DNA from: Firmicutes bacterium UBA3914
GTDB taxonomy: Bacteria; Bacillota; Limnochordia; Darwinibacteriales; Darwinibacteriaceae
NCBI GenBank assembly: GCA_002391385.1
Contig: DGEY01000096.1
Coordinates: 11,292-25,859, forward strand
Direction: 5' to 3'
Length of the DNA stretch: 14,568 nucleotides
The position numbers were made by a program, and so were the translations under genes. Positions 7,149 through 14,173 of this stretch are shown here, piece after piece (the stretch's first letter is position 1; the number at the start of each line of letters is the position of its first letter). The notes beneath the pieces were generated by a model, which searched no databases, had not been told where the DNA came from, and worked only from the letters and a program-made list of their open reading frames with translations.

Positions 7149-7177
7149 ATTCTACCCGATGTTGCCGTGCCCGTCCA
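7149..7177 (-). promoter_or_regulatory. Sigma-A-type promoter of the winged-helix gene
   Basis: On the minus strand TGGACG (7177-7172, four of six consensus bases) and TAGAAT (7154-7149, five of six) are separated by 17 bases. The predicted start of transcription is about 30 bases before the start codon. Confidence 0.6.
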
Positions 7178-7196
7178 CCCCTAAAGCGAACGTAAG

Positions 7197-7226
7197 TTCC
7201 GAAGATCCTGAGCCGTGTGGTATAAT
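7197..7226 (+). promoter_or_regulatory. Extended -10 promoter of the GyrI-like gene
   Basis: TGGTATAAT at 7218-7226 is a perfect extended -10 element (TGnTATAAT). The -35 region (TTCCGA, 7197-7202, 18-base spacing) is weak, as is usual for extended -10 promoters. The leader would be about 25 bases. It is back-to-back with the promoter of the winged-helix gene. Confidence 0.75.
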
Positions 7227-7257
7227 ATACTCAAGAAAACGGGGGAGGCGGATCAAA

Positions 7258-7899
7258 GTGGCTAAATTTGACTTCAAAAAAGAGGAGAAGCACCTCTATC
7301 AGCCCAAAACCACTCCAGCCATTGTGGACGTTCCCGAAATGCTGTTCCTGGCCGTGGACGGGCAGGGTGATCCCAACACGTCCCAAGAGTATCGGGAAGC
7401 GGTGGAACTACTCTACGGCCTGTCCTATACGATCAAGATGAGCCCCAAAAGCGGTAGTGCTCCCGAAGGGTACTTCGACTACGTCATCCCGCCTCTGGAG
7501 GGACTTTGGTGGGGCGGTGATGTGGATGCCGAGTCTTGGGTAGTAACCAACAAACAGGGGCTCCTCTGGACCATGCTGCTCAGGCAGCCTTCCTTCGTAA
7601 ACGAAGATGTCGTGGCCTGGGCCAAGGAAAAGCTGGGCAAAAAGAAACCAGACCTGGATCTGACCAAGGCCCAGCTCATCTCCTTTGCCGAGGGGCTGTG
7701 CGTGCAGATGCTGCATGTAGGTCCTTACGATACCGAACCGCAAAGCGTTCAACGCATGCACGCCTTCGCCGCAGAGCACGGTTACAGAATAGACTTTTCC
7801 CCAAAGCGCCTGCATCATGAGATCTATCTCAGCGATCCTAGAAAGACCGCTCCCGAGAAGCTGAAGACGGTACTGCGCCATCCCATTGCCAAGGCTTAA
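7258..7899 (+). CDS. GyrI-like small-molecule-binding domain protein
   Basis: The 213-residue protein matches the stand-alone GyrI-like (SOUL/GyrI, COG4832-type) family in length and motifs: an N-terminal KFDFKKEEKHLYQPK, VDVPEMLFLAVDGQGDPN, YREAVELLYGLSYTIK, a YFDYVIPPLEGLWW core, and a C-terminal LHVGPYDTE then GYRIDF, LHHEIYLSDPRKTAPEKLKT. These proteins are cytoplasmic, bind hydrophobic or drug-like ligands, and some hydrolyse cyclopropanoid compounds; the ligand here is unknown. Start: GTG at 7258 with GGGGGAGG 9 bases upstream; longer upstream extensions lack a ribosome binding site and would cross the promoter. It is the only plus-strand gene in the window, is divergent from the winged-helix gene and convergent with the toxin gene. 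Confidence 0.87.
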   Translation: MAKFDFKKEEKHLYQPKTTPAIVDVPEMLFLAVDGQGDPNTSQEYREAVELLYGLSYTIKMSPKSGSAPEGYFDYVIPPLEGLWWGGDVDAESWVVTNKQGLLWTMLLRQPSFVNEDVVAWAKEKLGKKKPDLDLTKAQLISFAEGLCVQMLHVGPYDTEPQSVQRMHAFAAEHGYRIDFSPKRLHHEIYLSDPRKTAPEKLKTVLRHPIAKA

Positions 7900-7946
7900 T
7901 CTGCTTTCTAGGCTTCTTCCTGCACAGACTTCAAGCCTATGCCTTG
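7890..7946. repeat. Nested inverted repeat between convergent genes
   Basis: Two sets of arms are nested: CAAGGC (7890-7895) with GCCTTG (7941-7946), and TAGGCTT (7909-7915) with AAGCCTA (7933-7939). It overlaps the end of the GyrI-like gene and lies just past the toxin stop codon. No T-run follows on either strand, so a role as a bidirectional terminator is only possible. Confidence 0.35.
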
Positions 7947-7954
7947 AGCCGAGT

Positions 7955-8383
7955 TCAGTCTTGCGGACTCAAATACCTACGGACTATGGCAGAGATAAAG
8001 CGCCGGAAGTCGTCAAGGCGTTCACGGATGATCTGGTATACTATTGCGGGCTCCACCTCGTCGTACAAGTGCACAACCCTGTTTCGAAAACGGACCATAG
8101 CCACGTAGTTGGCTGTCTGTTCACGGTCAATGACGCCATGCTCTGCCAATAAGGTAATGATACCGGCATATGTCTTGGGTATCCCATAGCCCTCACGTGC
8201 TACAATATGCCCTCCGATATCAAGCATGGCTTCGATCAAAACCTGCAGCGATCGCACCGCCGCATCAAAGGCGAAGGGGTGGCTGGCAAAGTCCTCGAAG
8301 CTCATGGAACCAACTAGTTCGAGCTGCTTAAGCCTGTCTCGCATAAACTGCACTTTCTGTCTGATCTTCTCATGTTCGATCAT
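7955..8383 (-). CDS. hepT: HepT-type HEPN (DUF86) toxin ribonuclease
   Basis: The 142-residue all-helical HEPN protein carries the active-site signature RX4HXY: Arg100, His105 and Tyr107 in RNRVVHLYDEV. In characterised MntA/HepT pairs this motif forms an RNase, and the tyrosine is adenylylated by the cognate nucleotidyltransferase, which silences the toxin. Other family features are FAFDAAVRSLQVLIEAMLDI (38-57) and a GYGIPKTYAG loop. Start: ATG at 8383, 9 bases after GGAGG; an ATG at 8389 is possible but only 3 bases from it. The gene overlaps the end of the nucleotidyltransferase gene by 14 bases, implying coupled translation. All key residues are intact, so an active toxin is likely. No promoter of its own was seen. 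Confidence 0.88.
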   Translation of the reverse strand: MIEHEKIRQKVQFMRDRLKQLELVGSMSFEDFASHPFAFDAAVRSLQVLIEAMLDIGGHIVAREGYGIPKTYAGIITLLAEHGVIDREQTANYVAMVRFRNRVVHLYDEVEPAIVYQIIRERLDDFRRFISAIVRRYLSPQD

Positions 8384-8786
8384 GGCCATATTCCTCCAAC
8401 AGCCCAAGATCGTAATCCCGGTAGAACTGGTTGAGATCGATCTGGAAGTCGCAGTAGTACTTAATCGTGTACTCTACAAAATCCGCAAGGAAAACCTCGT
8501 CCCTGTTATACAAAAGCGTGCCTTCGCTGAGCACCTTGTGCTGCAGGACCAACCCAGCTCCAGGAAGGAAGATAATGTCCACATCGTCCCTGCCCAGAAT
8601 GTCCATGAAGTCGGTGAGGATCGCGGCCTGTTCAGCAAAACCTAGACTTTCTCTAGAGATAACGGCAAAATCGATATCGCTTAGCGGTGTATGGTACCCA
8701 GTTCCATATGAACCCACCAGATAGAGAGCCATGATGCGGTCATGGTGCTGCGCGTAATGGATTACACCGCTGAAGTCCAAGCTCAT
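8370..8786 (-). CDS. mntA: MntA-type minimal nucleotidyltransferase antitoxin
   Basis: The 138-residue protein has the minimal nucleotidyltransferase signature GSX10DXD: Gly25-Ser26 then Asp37 and Asp39 in GSYGTGYHTPLSDIDFAV. A third acidic strand, DDVDIIFL, contributes Asp70. In MntA/HepT systems this enzyme transfers AMP from ATP to the HepT tyrosine and thereby neutralises it. The C-terminal part (FLADFVEYTIKYYCDFQIDL) is the usual helical tail. It lies upstream of and overlaps the toxin gene, the standard order in many such pairs. The start is uncertain: ATG at 8786 sits almost on top of a GGGAGG, TTG at 8780 has better spacing, and an upstream TTG at 8816 is also in frame. Active-site residues are complete. 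Confidence 0.87.
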   Translation of the reverse strand: MSLDFSGVIHYAQHHDRIMALYLVGSYGTGYHTPLSDIDFAVISRESLGFAEQAAILTDFMDILGRDDVDIIFLPGAGLVLQHKVLSEGTLLYNRDEVFLADFVEYTIKYYCDFQIDLNQFYRDYDLGLLEEYGHDRT

Positions 8787-8844
8787 CCCTCCCTTTTGTT
8801 CTACCCCTTGCTTCAACAGCCTCAGTTCGATTCCTGCTCTGCTC

Positions 8845-9864
8845 CTAAAGGCGCTGCACTAAAACAGGCTGCTTCACCACATCGTATACTACATCCGCCT
8901 CTGGATCGTGTAGCCTGCGCTTGACCAGCTTGCCCACGGATGCGCCTAGCGCCCTGGGGCTTTGGTTCACGTAGTAGATGGTAGTCCCCGGCAGCATGAG
9001 CGTATCCACCGCGCCGTATGATCCAAAGACCAAATCCGTACCGATCTTGCAGCCCCTCTTGAGCAGTTCGGAGAGGGCACCCATGGCCATGAGGTTGTTC
9101 ATGGCCAGCAGCGCCTCTGGGCAGCCCTTCTCCAGGAAGCGCCTGGCGGCCCTGAGCCCGGAGTTGAAATAGAAGTCTCCGTAGTATTCCGTGACCGCGA
9201 CCCTTGGGGCCGTGTCCCTGATGGCGGCGCGCACGCCTGCCGCCCGCTGCTGCGCGGTGCTGGCCGTTTGGGGGCCGTGGATCACAGCCAAAGAGTGCAC
9301 CCCTTGCTCCAGCACCCTTTGGGTGAGTTCATAGGCTGCCCCGTAGTTGTCCTCCACCACCGCATCCATGGAATCGGCCAGTTCCTCCGGCAGGCGGTCC
9401 ACCAGCACGATGGGCAGGCCGCCGAAGTGCACGGCCTCGATCACTTCCTCGTTGCTGCCTGCAGTGGCCAAGATCAAGCAGTCGCAGCGATCCTCCGCCA
9501 GCACGTTAAGGAGGCGCTGTTCCTTCATGGGGTCCTCGTCGGAACTGGCCATGAGCAAGCTGTATTCCAGGGGCGAGATCACATCTTCAATGCCCTTGAT
9601 GATGTGCATGAAATAGGGGTTGGAAATGTCGGGAACGAGAATGCCAATGGCCCGGGTCTTCTTGGTTTTCAGGGCGCGGGCAGCGGCATTAGGCCGGTAG
9701 CCCAGCTTAGCGATGGATTTCTGCACGCGCTCAATCAGGTCCTCAGTAACCAAAGGACTCTTATTGAGGACCCTGGAAACGGTGGCCGTGGAAACGCCGG
9801 CATCCTCAGCCACATCTTTAATGGTGACGTTGTTCCGCTCTTTGCTGCGTTCCTTCTTCAACAT
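8845..9864 (-). CDS. LacI/GalR-family transcriptional regulator
   Basis: The 339-residue protein has a canonical LacI architecture. The helix-turn-helix is VTIKDVAEDAGVSTATVSRV (residues 13-32), the hinge helix NAAARALKTKKT contains the Leu expected to wedge into a central CG step, and the effector domain starts AIGILVPDISNPYFMHIIKG. Further landmarks are CDCLILATAG, LPIVLVDRLPEE, AVVEDNYGAAYELT, HSLAVIHGPQ, EALLAMNNLMAMGAL and the C-terminal SPRALGASVGKLVKRRL. Start: ATG at 9864 with GAGGGG 8 bases upstream. It has its own promoter and lies downstream of a broken transporter gene. The TTGTAAACGATTACAA operator before the gamma-lyase-like gene has the form such a protein would bind; that link is inference. 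Its effector is unknown. Confidence 0.93.
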   Translation of the reverse strand: MLKKERSKERNNVTIKDVAEDAGVSTATVSRVLNKSPLVTEDLIERVQKSIAKLGYRPNAAARALKTKKTRAIGILVPDISNPYFMHIIKGIEDVISPLEYSLLMASSDEDPMKEQRLLNVLAEDRCDCLILATAGSNEEVIEAVHFGGLPIVLVDRLPEELADSMDAVVEDNYGAAYELTQRVLEQGVHSLAVIHGPQTASTAQQRAAGVRAAIRDTAPRVAVTEYYGDFYFNSGLRAARRFLEKGCPEALLAMNNLMAMGALSELLKRGCKIGTDLVFGSYGAVDTLMLPGTTIYYVNQSPRALGASVGKLVKRRLHDPEADVVYDVVKQPVLVQRL

Positions 9865-9900
9865 GAAAATCGCCCCTCAACTGGTCTACCTATTTACCCA

Positions 9901-9929
9901 ATTATAACATGTTTCGCCAAAGATTGTAA
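9901..9929 (-). promoter_or_regulatory. Extended -10 promoter of the second LacI gene
   Basis: On the minus strand TGTTATAAT (9909-9901) is a perfect extended -10 element. TTACAA (9929-9924) is a moderate -35 at 17-base spacing. The -10 lies about 40 bases before the start codon. Confidence 0.65.
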
Positions 9930-10089
9930 AAAATCCAACCCGGTTCGTAAGTGTCAACGTTTAGTAGGTTGAGACCTCGCAGTTGCTTGTTTCACGGACC
10001 CAAGACCAGGATGGGGCGGTTGCGCTTCTAGGTACTGGCCAGGCCAGCTAATGCCCGAAGCGCGATTTTCCACGGCCGAGTCGGCCCGT

Positions 10090-11386
10090 TCAAACGAGGA
10101 GGGAATCCGGCTCACCGGATTCGCCAACCCAGGTCAGGATGAACATGGGTACCTTCCCCTGAGCCCGGATGTCGTTGAAGCCAGCGGCATCCACAGTCTG
10201 GATGGTCAGGAAAATGTTAGCTTCCTTCAGCGACTGCTCCAGGTACTGGAGGATCACCGTTGTGGCGGCGGTATCGGTGGTGATGGCTTGGATGTGCAGG
10301 CCATCGGGATAGCCGGCGCTGGCCAGGATCTCCTTGGCTTTGGCCGGGTTGTACTCAATGGGCTCCAGATCTGGGTCGTAGCCGAGTACGCTGTTGGGCA
10401 GGATGCTCTTGGCCGGTGTGTACAGCCCCTGCAGGAGCTGGTTGGCGATTTCCTCCCGGTTGATGGCCATGCTGATCGCCCGGCGCACTTCCCGATCGGT
10501 GAAGGGCTCCATCTGCATGTTGAAGCTCAAGAGGATCACGCCAGACTGCTCAACCCGGTGCACCATATCTCTATACTCAGGGCTGCCCAGATACCAGGCA
10601 ATGAGGCGGGCGTCGCTGATGTCGGTGATGTCAATGTTGCCAGCTTCAAACTCCATGAGCGCGGTGTTCTCGTCCATGTGCACGAACTCCATACGCTGCA
10701 GCTTCTTCACGCCGCCATGGTAGTTGTCATAGCGCTCCAGGACCAGCTTTTCGGTGGGCCTGAATTCCTTAAGCATAAAGGGACCGGTACCGATCACGGT
10801 TTCCACACCCCAGCCCGGGATGTCCTTGGCTTCCGCGGGGTAAATGGCAAAGGCCAGGTCGCTGAGGCTGTTGAGGAAGGTTACGTTGGGACTTGTCAAG
10901 GTGAAGGAGAAGGTGTAGTCATTCATCATAGACCGTAATGCCAGCGATTTCATCCGCTTCCCCGGCGGCGAATTCGGCAGCGCCAAGGATCAGCCTGGTG
11001 AGCACGCCCGAATGCACGCTGACGTTCTCCGGATCCAGCAGCCGCTCAAAGGTGGCCACCACGTCTTCAGTGGTGAGCAGGCTGCCGTCGTGGAAGGTGA
11101 TCCCTTCCTTCAGTTTGAAGGTGTACACCAAACCGTCCTGGGAGATCTCCGGCAGGTCCTCCACCAGGTGGGGATGGATGGTACCATCCACATCTTTGGC
11201 CACGAGGGGCTCGAAAATGTTCTCGCCAGCGATGAAGGGCCCGGCGGCGGTGGTGTAGTGCAGGTCAAGGTTACCCGTTTGGTCCATGCGCAGACCGTAG
11301 CGCAGGGTATTATCCTGGGCATAGGCAGGCGCGGCCAGAACCACAACCAGCGCCAAGAGCAGCAGAGCTAATCTTGCCTTTTTCAT
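10090..11386 (-). pseudogene. Broken peptide/nickel-type ABC solute-binding protein (SBP_bac_5 family)
   Basis: The gene begins with ATG at 11386 (AAGGGGG 7 bases upstream) and a signal peptide, MKKARLALLLLALVVVLAAP then AYA, with no lipobox cysteine. Family motifs follow: LRYGLRMDQTGNLDLHYTTA, GENIFEPLVA, DGLVYTFKLKEGITFHDG and LTTEDVVATFERLLDPEN. The first frame stops at 10919 after GITVYDE. The protein resumes one base out of frame at about 10932 with DYTFSFTLTSPNVTFLNSLS, GTGPFMLKEF, REVRRAISMAINREEIA and KAKEILASAGYPDG. It ends at 10090 after FILTWVGESGEPDSLLV, where intact members continue for roughly 80-100 residues. So it has both a frameshift and a lost C-terminus. Removing one A of GAATGA would restore the frame. 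No permease or ATPase genes are adjacent. A sequencing error could explain the shift but not the early stop. Confidence 0.82.
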
Positions 11387-11472
11387 AGCAATTCCCCCTT
11401 AAAGTTGAAGTGATGGAACAAGCTGAGCAACATACCTTTTGCCGTAAACCTAGAGCGGCTGCTTCACCTCCT

Positions 11473-12672
11473 TTATTGGAGCCTGTCGAGCACAGCTCGC
11501 AGATCGTCCATGATATCCTGGGGATCCTCTAAGCCCACGGAAAGGCGCACTAGACCATCGGTGATTCCGCAGGCCAGGCGATCTTCCCGTGTATAGGTGG
11601 CATGGGTCATGGTGGCGGGATGCTGGATCAGAGTTTCCGTATCCCCCAAGCTCACCGCCAAGGTGCAGAGCTGGACGTTATCCATGAGGGTGACGCCAGC
11701 TTCCATTCCGCCCTTCAGTTCAAAGGCGATCATGCCCCCGGGCAGCCGCATCTGCCTTTGGGCCAGCTCGTACTGGGGATGGCTGGGCAGGCCTGGGTAG
11801 TAGACCCTCTCCACCGCTGGATGCTGCTCCAGGAACTCCGCCACCACCTGGGCATTGGCGCAGTGCCGTTCCATGCGGATTGTTAACGTTTTCAGGCCGC
11901 GGCAAATGAGATAAGCGTCAAAGGGGCTCAAAACGGAACCGGTCATATCTCTTATCGCGAACTGCCGGACCCGGTCCACAAACGCTTTGGGTCCCACCAC
12001 GATACCCGCCAGCACATCTCCGTGCCCGTTGAGGTATTTGGTGGCGGAATGGAGCACCACATCCGCGCCCAGCTCCAAGGGCCTTTGCAGGTACGGCGTG
12101 CAGTAGGTGTTGTCCACAAACACCATACACCCAGGAACCCCGTGGGCAATTTTGCTGATGGCCCCGATGTCCGCCAGGGAGAGGGTGGGGTTGGCCGGTG
12201 TTTCCAGGTGCACCACCTTGGTGTTGGGCCGCAGGGCCCTGCGCACTTCCTCCGGATCAGTGGTGTCCACAAAGGTGGTTTCCACGCCGAAGCTGGCTAC
12301 GCCCTGGGAAAGGAACACATAGACGCTGCCGTAAAGGGCTTTGCCGGCCACCACGTGGTCTCCCGGCTTGAGAATGCTCCAGTAAGCGGAAGTGATCGCT
12401 CCCATACCGGAGGCGGTGGCCACCGCCGCTTCGCCCCCTTCCAAGAGGGCCAGCTTCTGTTCCAGTTCCGTGGAGTTGGGATTCCCTGTGCGGGTGTAGA
12501 TGTACCCGTCCTCTTCAAAGCGGTGCCTGCGCGCCCCCTGTTCCGCCGACGAGAAGCGGTAGGTCGAGGTCTGATAGATGGGGGTGATCAGGGCCCCGGC
12601 CGCATTGGGGCTGTAACCTCCGTGAATGGCCTTGGTGGCAAAACCCCATTTCTTTGCCTGTTCACTGCTCAT
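11473..12672 (-). CDS. Methionine gamma-lyase-like PLP enzyme (Cys/Met metabolism family)
   Basis: The 399-residue cytosolic enzyme belongs to the Cys/Met-metabolism PLP family. Lys212 in HSATKYLNGHGDV is the Schiff-base lysine, Asp187 in VFVDNTY binds the pyridine nitrogen, Tyr59 and Arg61 (YIYTR) bind phosphate, and Tyr114 is the active-site tyrosine. The C-terminal half closely follows methionine gamma-lyases: RDMTGSVLSP, RMERHCANAQVVAEFLEQHP, PGGMIAFELKGG, AVSLGDTETLIQHPATMTH and GLVRLSVGLED. Length also fits (about 398). However, the lyase-specific cysteine after LYG is serine (LYGSV, Ser116), and the usual KDMTG lysine is arginine (Arg241). Cystathionine gamma-lyase or related chemistry therefore cannot be excluded. 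Start: ATG at 12672, with GGAGGGG 6 bases upstream. It has a strong promoter and a long leader containing a LacI-type operator. The broken transporter gene follows after 86 bases. Confidence 0.88.
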   Translation of the reverse strand: MSSEQAKKWGFATKAIHGGYSPNAAGALITPIYQTSTYRFSSAEQGARRHRFEEDGYIYTRTGNPNSTELEQKLALLEGGEAAVATASGMGAITSAYWSILKPGDHVVAGKALYGSVYVFLSQGVASFGVETTFVDTTDPEEVRRALRPNTKVVHLETPANPTLSLADIGAISKIAHGVPGCMVFVDNTYCTPYLQRPLELGADVVLHSATKYLNGHGDVLAGIVVGPKAFVDRVRQFAIRDMTGSVLSPFDAYLICRGLKTLTIRMERHCANAQVVAEFLEQHPAVERVYYPGLPSHPQYELAQRQMRLPGGMIAFELKGGMEAGVTLMDNVQLCTLAVSLGDTETLIQHPATMTHATYTREDRLACGITDGLVRLSVGLEDPQDIMDDLRAVLDRLQ

Positions 12673-12734
12673 GACTGTCCCCTCCGTCTGCACTGCTGGC
12701 CTTAGCTGAGAAGGCACCGGCAGCTGATTGTATA

Positions 12735-12750
12735 TTGTAAACGATTACAA
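12735..12750. promoter_or_regulatory. LacI-family operator TTGTAAACGATTACAA
   Basis: The 16-base site has TTGTAA and TTACAA arms around a central ACGA, so it is CG-centred. It fits the general LacI-family form (TGTAAACGTTTACA-like) and misses the CcpA cre consensus at one position. It lies in the 5' leader of the gamma-lyase-like gene, about 70 bases after the -10 element, where it could act as a roadblock. The second LacI protein of this window or a CcpA homologue could bind it. Confidence 0.7.
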
Positions 12751-12819
12751 CCTTTTGGACAGAAAAGCGCACCCAGACCAAGGAGGATCTGCGGCTGCGC
12801 ACGTAAATCTGTTGTTTCC

Positions 12820-12849
12820 ATTATATTATGAGAACTCCTGCTCTGTCAA
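12820..12849 (-). promoter_or_regulatory. Strong sigma-A promoter of the gamma-lyase-like gene
   Basis: Consensus TTGACA (12849-12844) and consensus TATAAT (12825-12820) are separated by 18 bases on the minus strand. The transcript would have a leader of about 140 bases before the start codon. I did not recognise a SAM or T-box riboswitch in it. Confidence 0.8.
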
Positions 12850-12896
12850 TGTTAGCCTCGGCCCCAGCTTAAGGAGCAGACGCCGTTAGCGCCCCG

Positions 12897-13418
12897 CTAA
12901 TCGTTTTTCAGCAGACCTGCCCTCCGCAGGGCCATGACCACCACGGGAATAAAGACGATCTGGAAGATGATCCCCGGCAGGGGGTTGATGAACGCGCTGG
13001 CGGTAAACACCTGCCAGCCGAAGGCGGAGCCCGTTAAGCCGTAAAGGACAAGGCTCACCACACCCCAGACCAGCCTGCCCCCGAGCATGGCCAAGATGAG
13101 CGCCAGGAAAACTTGACGGGTCCTCTGGTAGAGCACCCCCGTGAGCAGGCCGTAGGCAGCCAGTTCAAAGGCCATGGCCACCGCGGTGGGAAACATGGGC
13201 GGCATGCCAAACAAAAAGCTGCGCAGAAGGGGAGTGATCAGCCCCACCACCAGAGCCAGGGGGCCTCCCAGGATGAACCCACCCAAAAGGACAGGAAGAT
13301 GCATGGGCAAAAAACGCGCCCCTAAAGCTGGAACCTGGGCGGTGAAAAACGGCATGAGCAGCCCTAAGGCCACAAAGAACGCTGCCAAAACCAGATTGCG
13401 AGTTGATTCCCTAGCCAT
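12897..13418 (-). CDS. ECF transporter S component (substrate-binding membrane subunit)
   Basis: The 173-residue integral membrane protein has about five to six hydrophobic segments. It starts ARESTRNLVLAAFFVALGLL, followed by MHLPVLLGGFILGGPLALVVGLITP, LRSFLFGMPPMFPTAVAMAFELAAYGLLTGVLY, a LILAMLGGRLVWGVVSLVLYG segment and a final INPLPGIIFQIVFIPVVVMAL. This order, with the MHLPVLLGGF and AMAFELAAYG motifs, is typical of energy-coupling-factor S components that bind vitamins or precursors. No shared EcfA/EcfT genes are present, consistent with a group II system that uses a common module elsewhere. Substrate unknown. Start: ATG at 13418 with AGGAGG 8 bases upstream. The 170-base leader shows no riboswitch I recognise, only small hairpins at 13479-13500 and just before the ribosome binding site. 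Confidence 0.82.
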   Translation of the reverse strand: MARESTRNLVLAAFFVALGLLMPFFTAQVPALGARFLPMHLPVLLGGFILGGPLALVVGLITPLLRSFLFGMPPMFPTAVAMAFELAAYGLLTGVLYQRTRQVFLALILAMLGGRLVWGVVSLVLYGLTGSAFGWQVFTASAFINPLPGIIFQIVFIPVVVMALRRAGLLKND

Positions 13419-13564
13419 GTTTTTCTCCTCCTCAGCAGATCTCTTGCTGCGTATGCAGGCCCGTTCCAAGGCCACTGAATCTTATTCAACGACTTAAGAT
13501 TAACTCCTGCCCAAAAGCAAAGATAAATGCCGGGAAGGCTTGTCCCCATCCTCAGCGCAGTGAA

Positions 13565-13589
13565 GGGCGCACCCTCCAAAGGTGCGCCC
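13565..13589 (-). terminator. Hairpin after the flavoprotein gene, weak terminator
   Basis: A perfect 9-base stem (GGGCGCACC / GGTGCGCCC) with a 7-base loop starts two bases after the stop codon of the flavoprotein gene. The sequence after it on the minus strand is TTCACTG, not a T-run. It may stabilise the 3' end or give partial termination before the ECF gene. Confidence 0.5.
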
Positions 13590-13591
13590 AC

Positions 13592-14044
13592 CTAACCCTC
13601 TCTAAACCATCTCTGCTTAATGTCTCTGCCGTGGAGCCGATCCACGTACACCGCCGCCTTTACCGCCACGTGAATCAACTTCATCTCCTCCCCGTGATCC
13701 CAGGGGCAGAGCTCTTCCGCCATCTCGTAAAGCTGGGATTGGGCCTGGGCCACCTGGGCTCGGCCGAAAAACTGCACCCCTCGGATCTGATGCAGATCAT
13801 CGGCAAACGGCGTGGAAACCAAGAGGCAGACTTGGTCATTGACCGCCAGGTTCTCAAACTTGGTTCCCCCCCGGGAATGGATGTAGATGTTGAGCTCTGG
13901 GTCGATGAAGTACTTCACCGGGCTCACATGCACACCGCCGGGGCCCGCTGTTCCCAGGTAGCCCGTATCCCTGCCCTGGGCGAATTCCAGGATGGCCCTG
14001 CGCAGCTCAACTTGGGTAAGCGGTGCAGCGATTACCTTGGACAT
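13592..14044 (-). CDS. Pyridoxamine 5'-phosphate oxidase-like FMN-binding split-barrel protein
   Basis: The 150-residue protein has the split beta-barrel pattern of this superfamily: an N-terminal helix (TQVELRRAILEFAQ), then GYLGTAGPGGVHVSPVKYFI, IYIHSRGGTKFENLAVND, VCLLVSTPF, RGVQFFGRAQVA and a C-terminal IHVAVKAAVYVDRLHG strand. KFENLAVNDQVCL corresponds to the K-x-x-N-L segment, which in relatives contacts the flavin or cofactor phosphate. Members bind FMN, F420 or heme and have diverse redox roles, so the reaction cannot be assigned. It is not the PdxH biosynthetic enzyme by length or motifs. Start: ATG at 14044 with AAGGGGGG 5 bases upstream. It probably has its own promoter at 14079-14074. 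Confidence 0.82.
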   Translation of the reverse strand: MSKVIAAPLTQVELRRAILEFAQGRDTGYLGTAGPGGVHVSPVKYFIDPELNIYIHSRGGTKFENLAVNDQVCLLVSTPFADDLHQIRGVQFFGRAQVAQAQSQLYEMAEELCPWDHGEEMKLIHVAVKAAVYVDRLHGRDIKQRWFREG

Positions 14045-14073
14045 GGCAACCCCCCTTCCCTTTTCCTGGGGTT

Positions 14074-14079
14074 ATTATA
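14074..14079 (-). promoter_or_regulatory. TATAAT -10 element upstream of the flavoprotein gene
   Basis: A consensus TATAAT lies on the minus strand 29 bases before the start codon, directly after the DUF378 terminator. No good -35 is visible at the expected distance, so this is a partial promoter call. Confidence 0.4.
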
Positions 14080-14095
14080 CCCCCCTCTATACAGC

Positions 14096-14117
14096 AAAAG
14101 CCCCGGCCTGGGCCGAG
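14096..14117 (-). terminator. Terminator of the DUF378 gene
   Basis: On the minus strand CTCGGC (14117-14112) pairs with GCCGGG (14107-14102) around a CCAG loop, with one T-G pair, followed by G, C and four Ts. The T-run is short, so termination may be partial. Confidence 0.5.
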
Positions 14118-14173
14118 ACTTTCTGGGAGTTGGCAGATGAAAGCTGAGTACAAGCGGGATAATTCTGGGGCGG

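Noticed and set aside
9952..9957. Consensus TTGACA on the minus strand upstream of the second LacI gene
   Set aside because: No -10 element lies at 16-18 bases from it. The TATAAT at 9901-9906 is too far away and already has its own extended -10.
10051..10938. A 295-codon open frame on the plus strand
   Set aside because: It lies opposite the broken solute-binding protein gene. The minus-strand translation has clear SBP_bac_5 motifs, while the plus frame looks like an antisense translation rich in His, Gly and Val.
12673..12813. Possible SAM (S-box) or T-box riboswitch in the leader of the gamma-lyase-like gene
   Set aside because: The leader is long enough, but I saw no T-box consensus, no S-box core motifs and no terminator hairpin before the start codon. 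The LacI-type operator explains part of it better.
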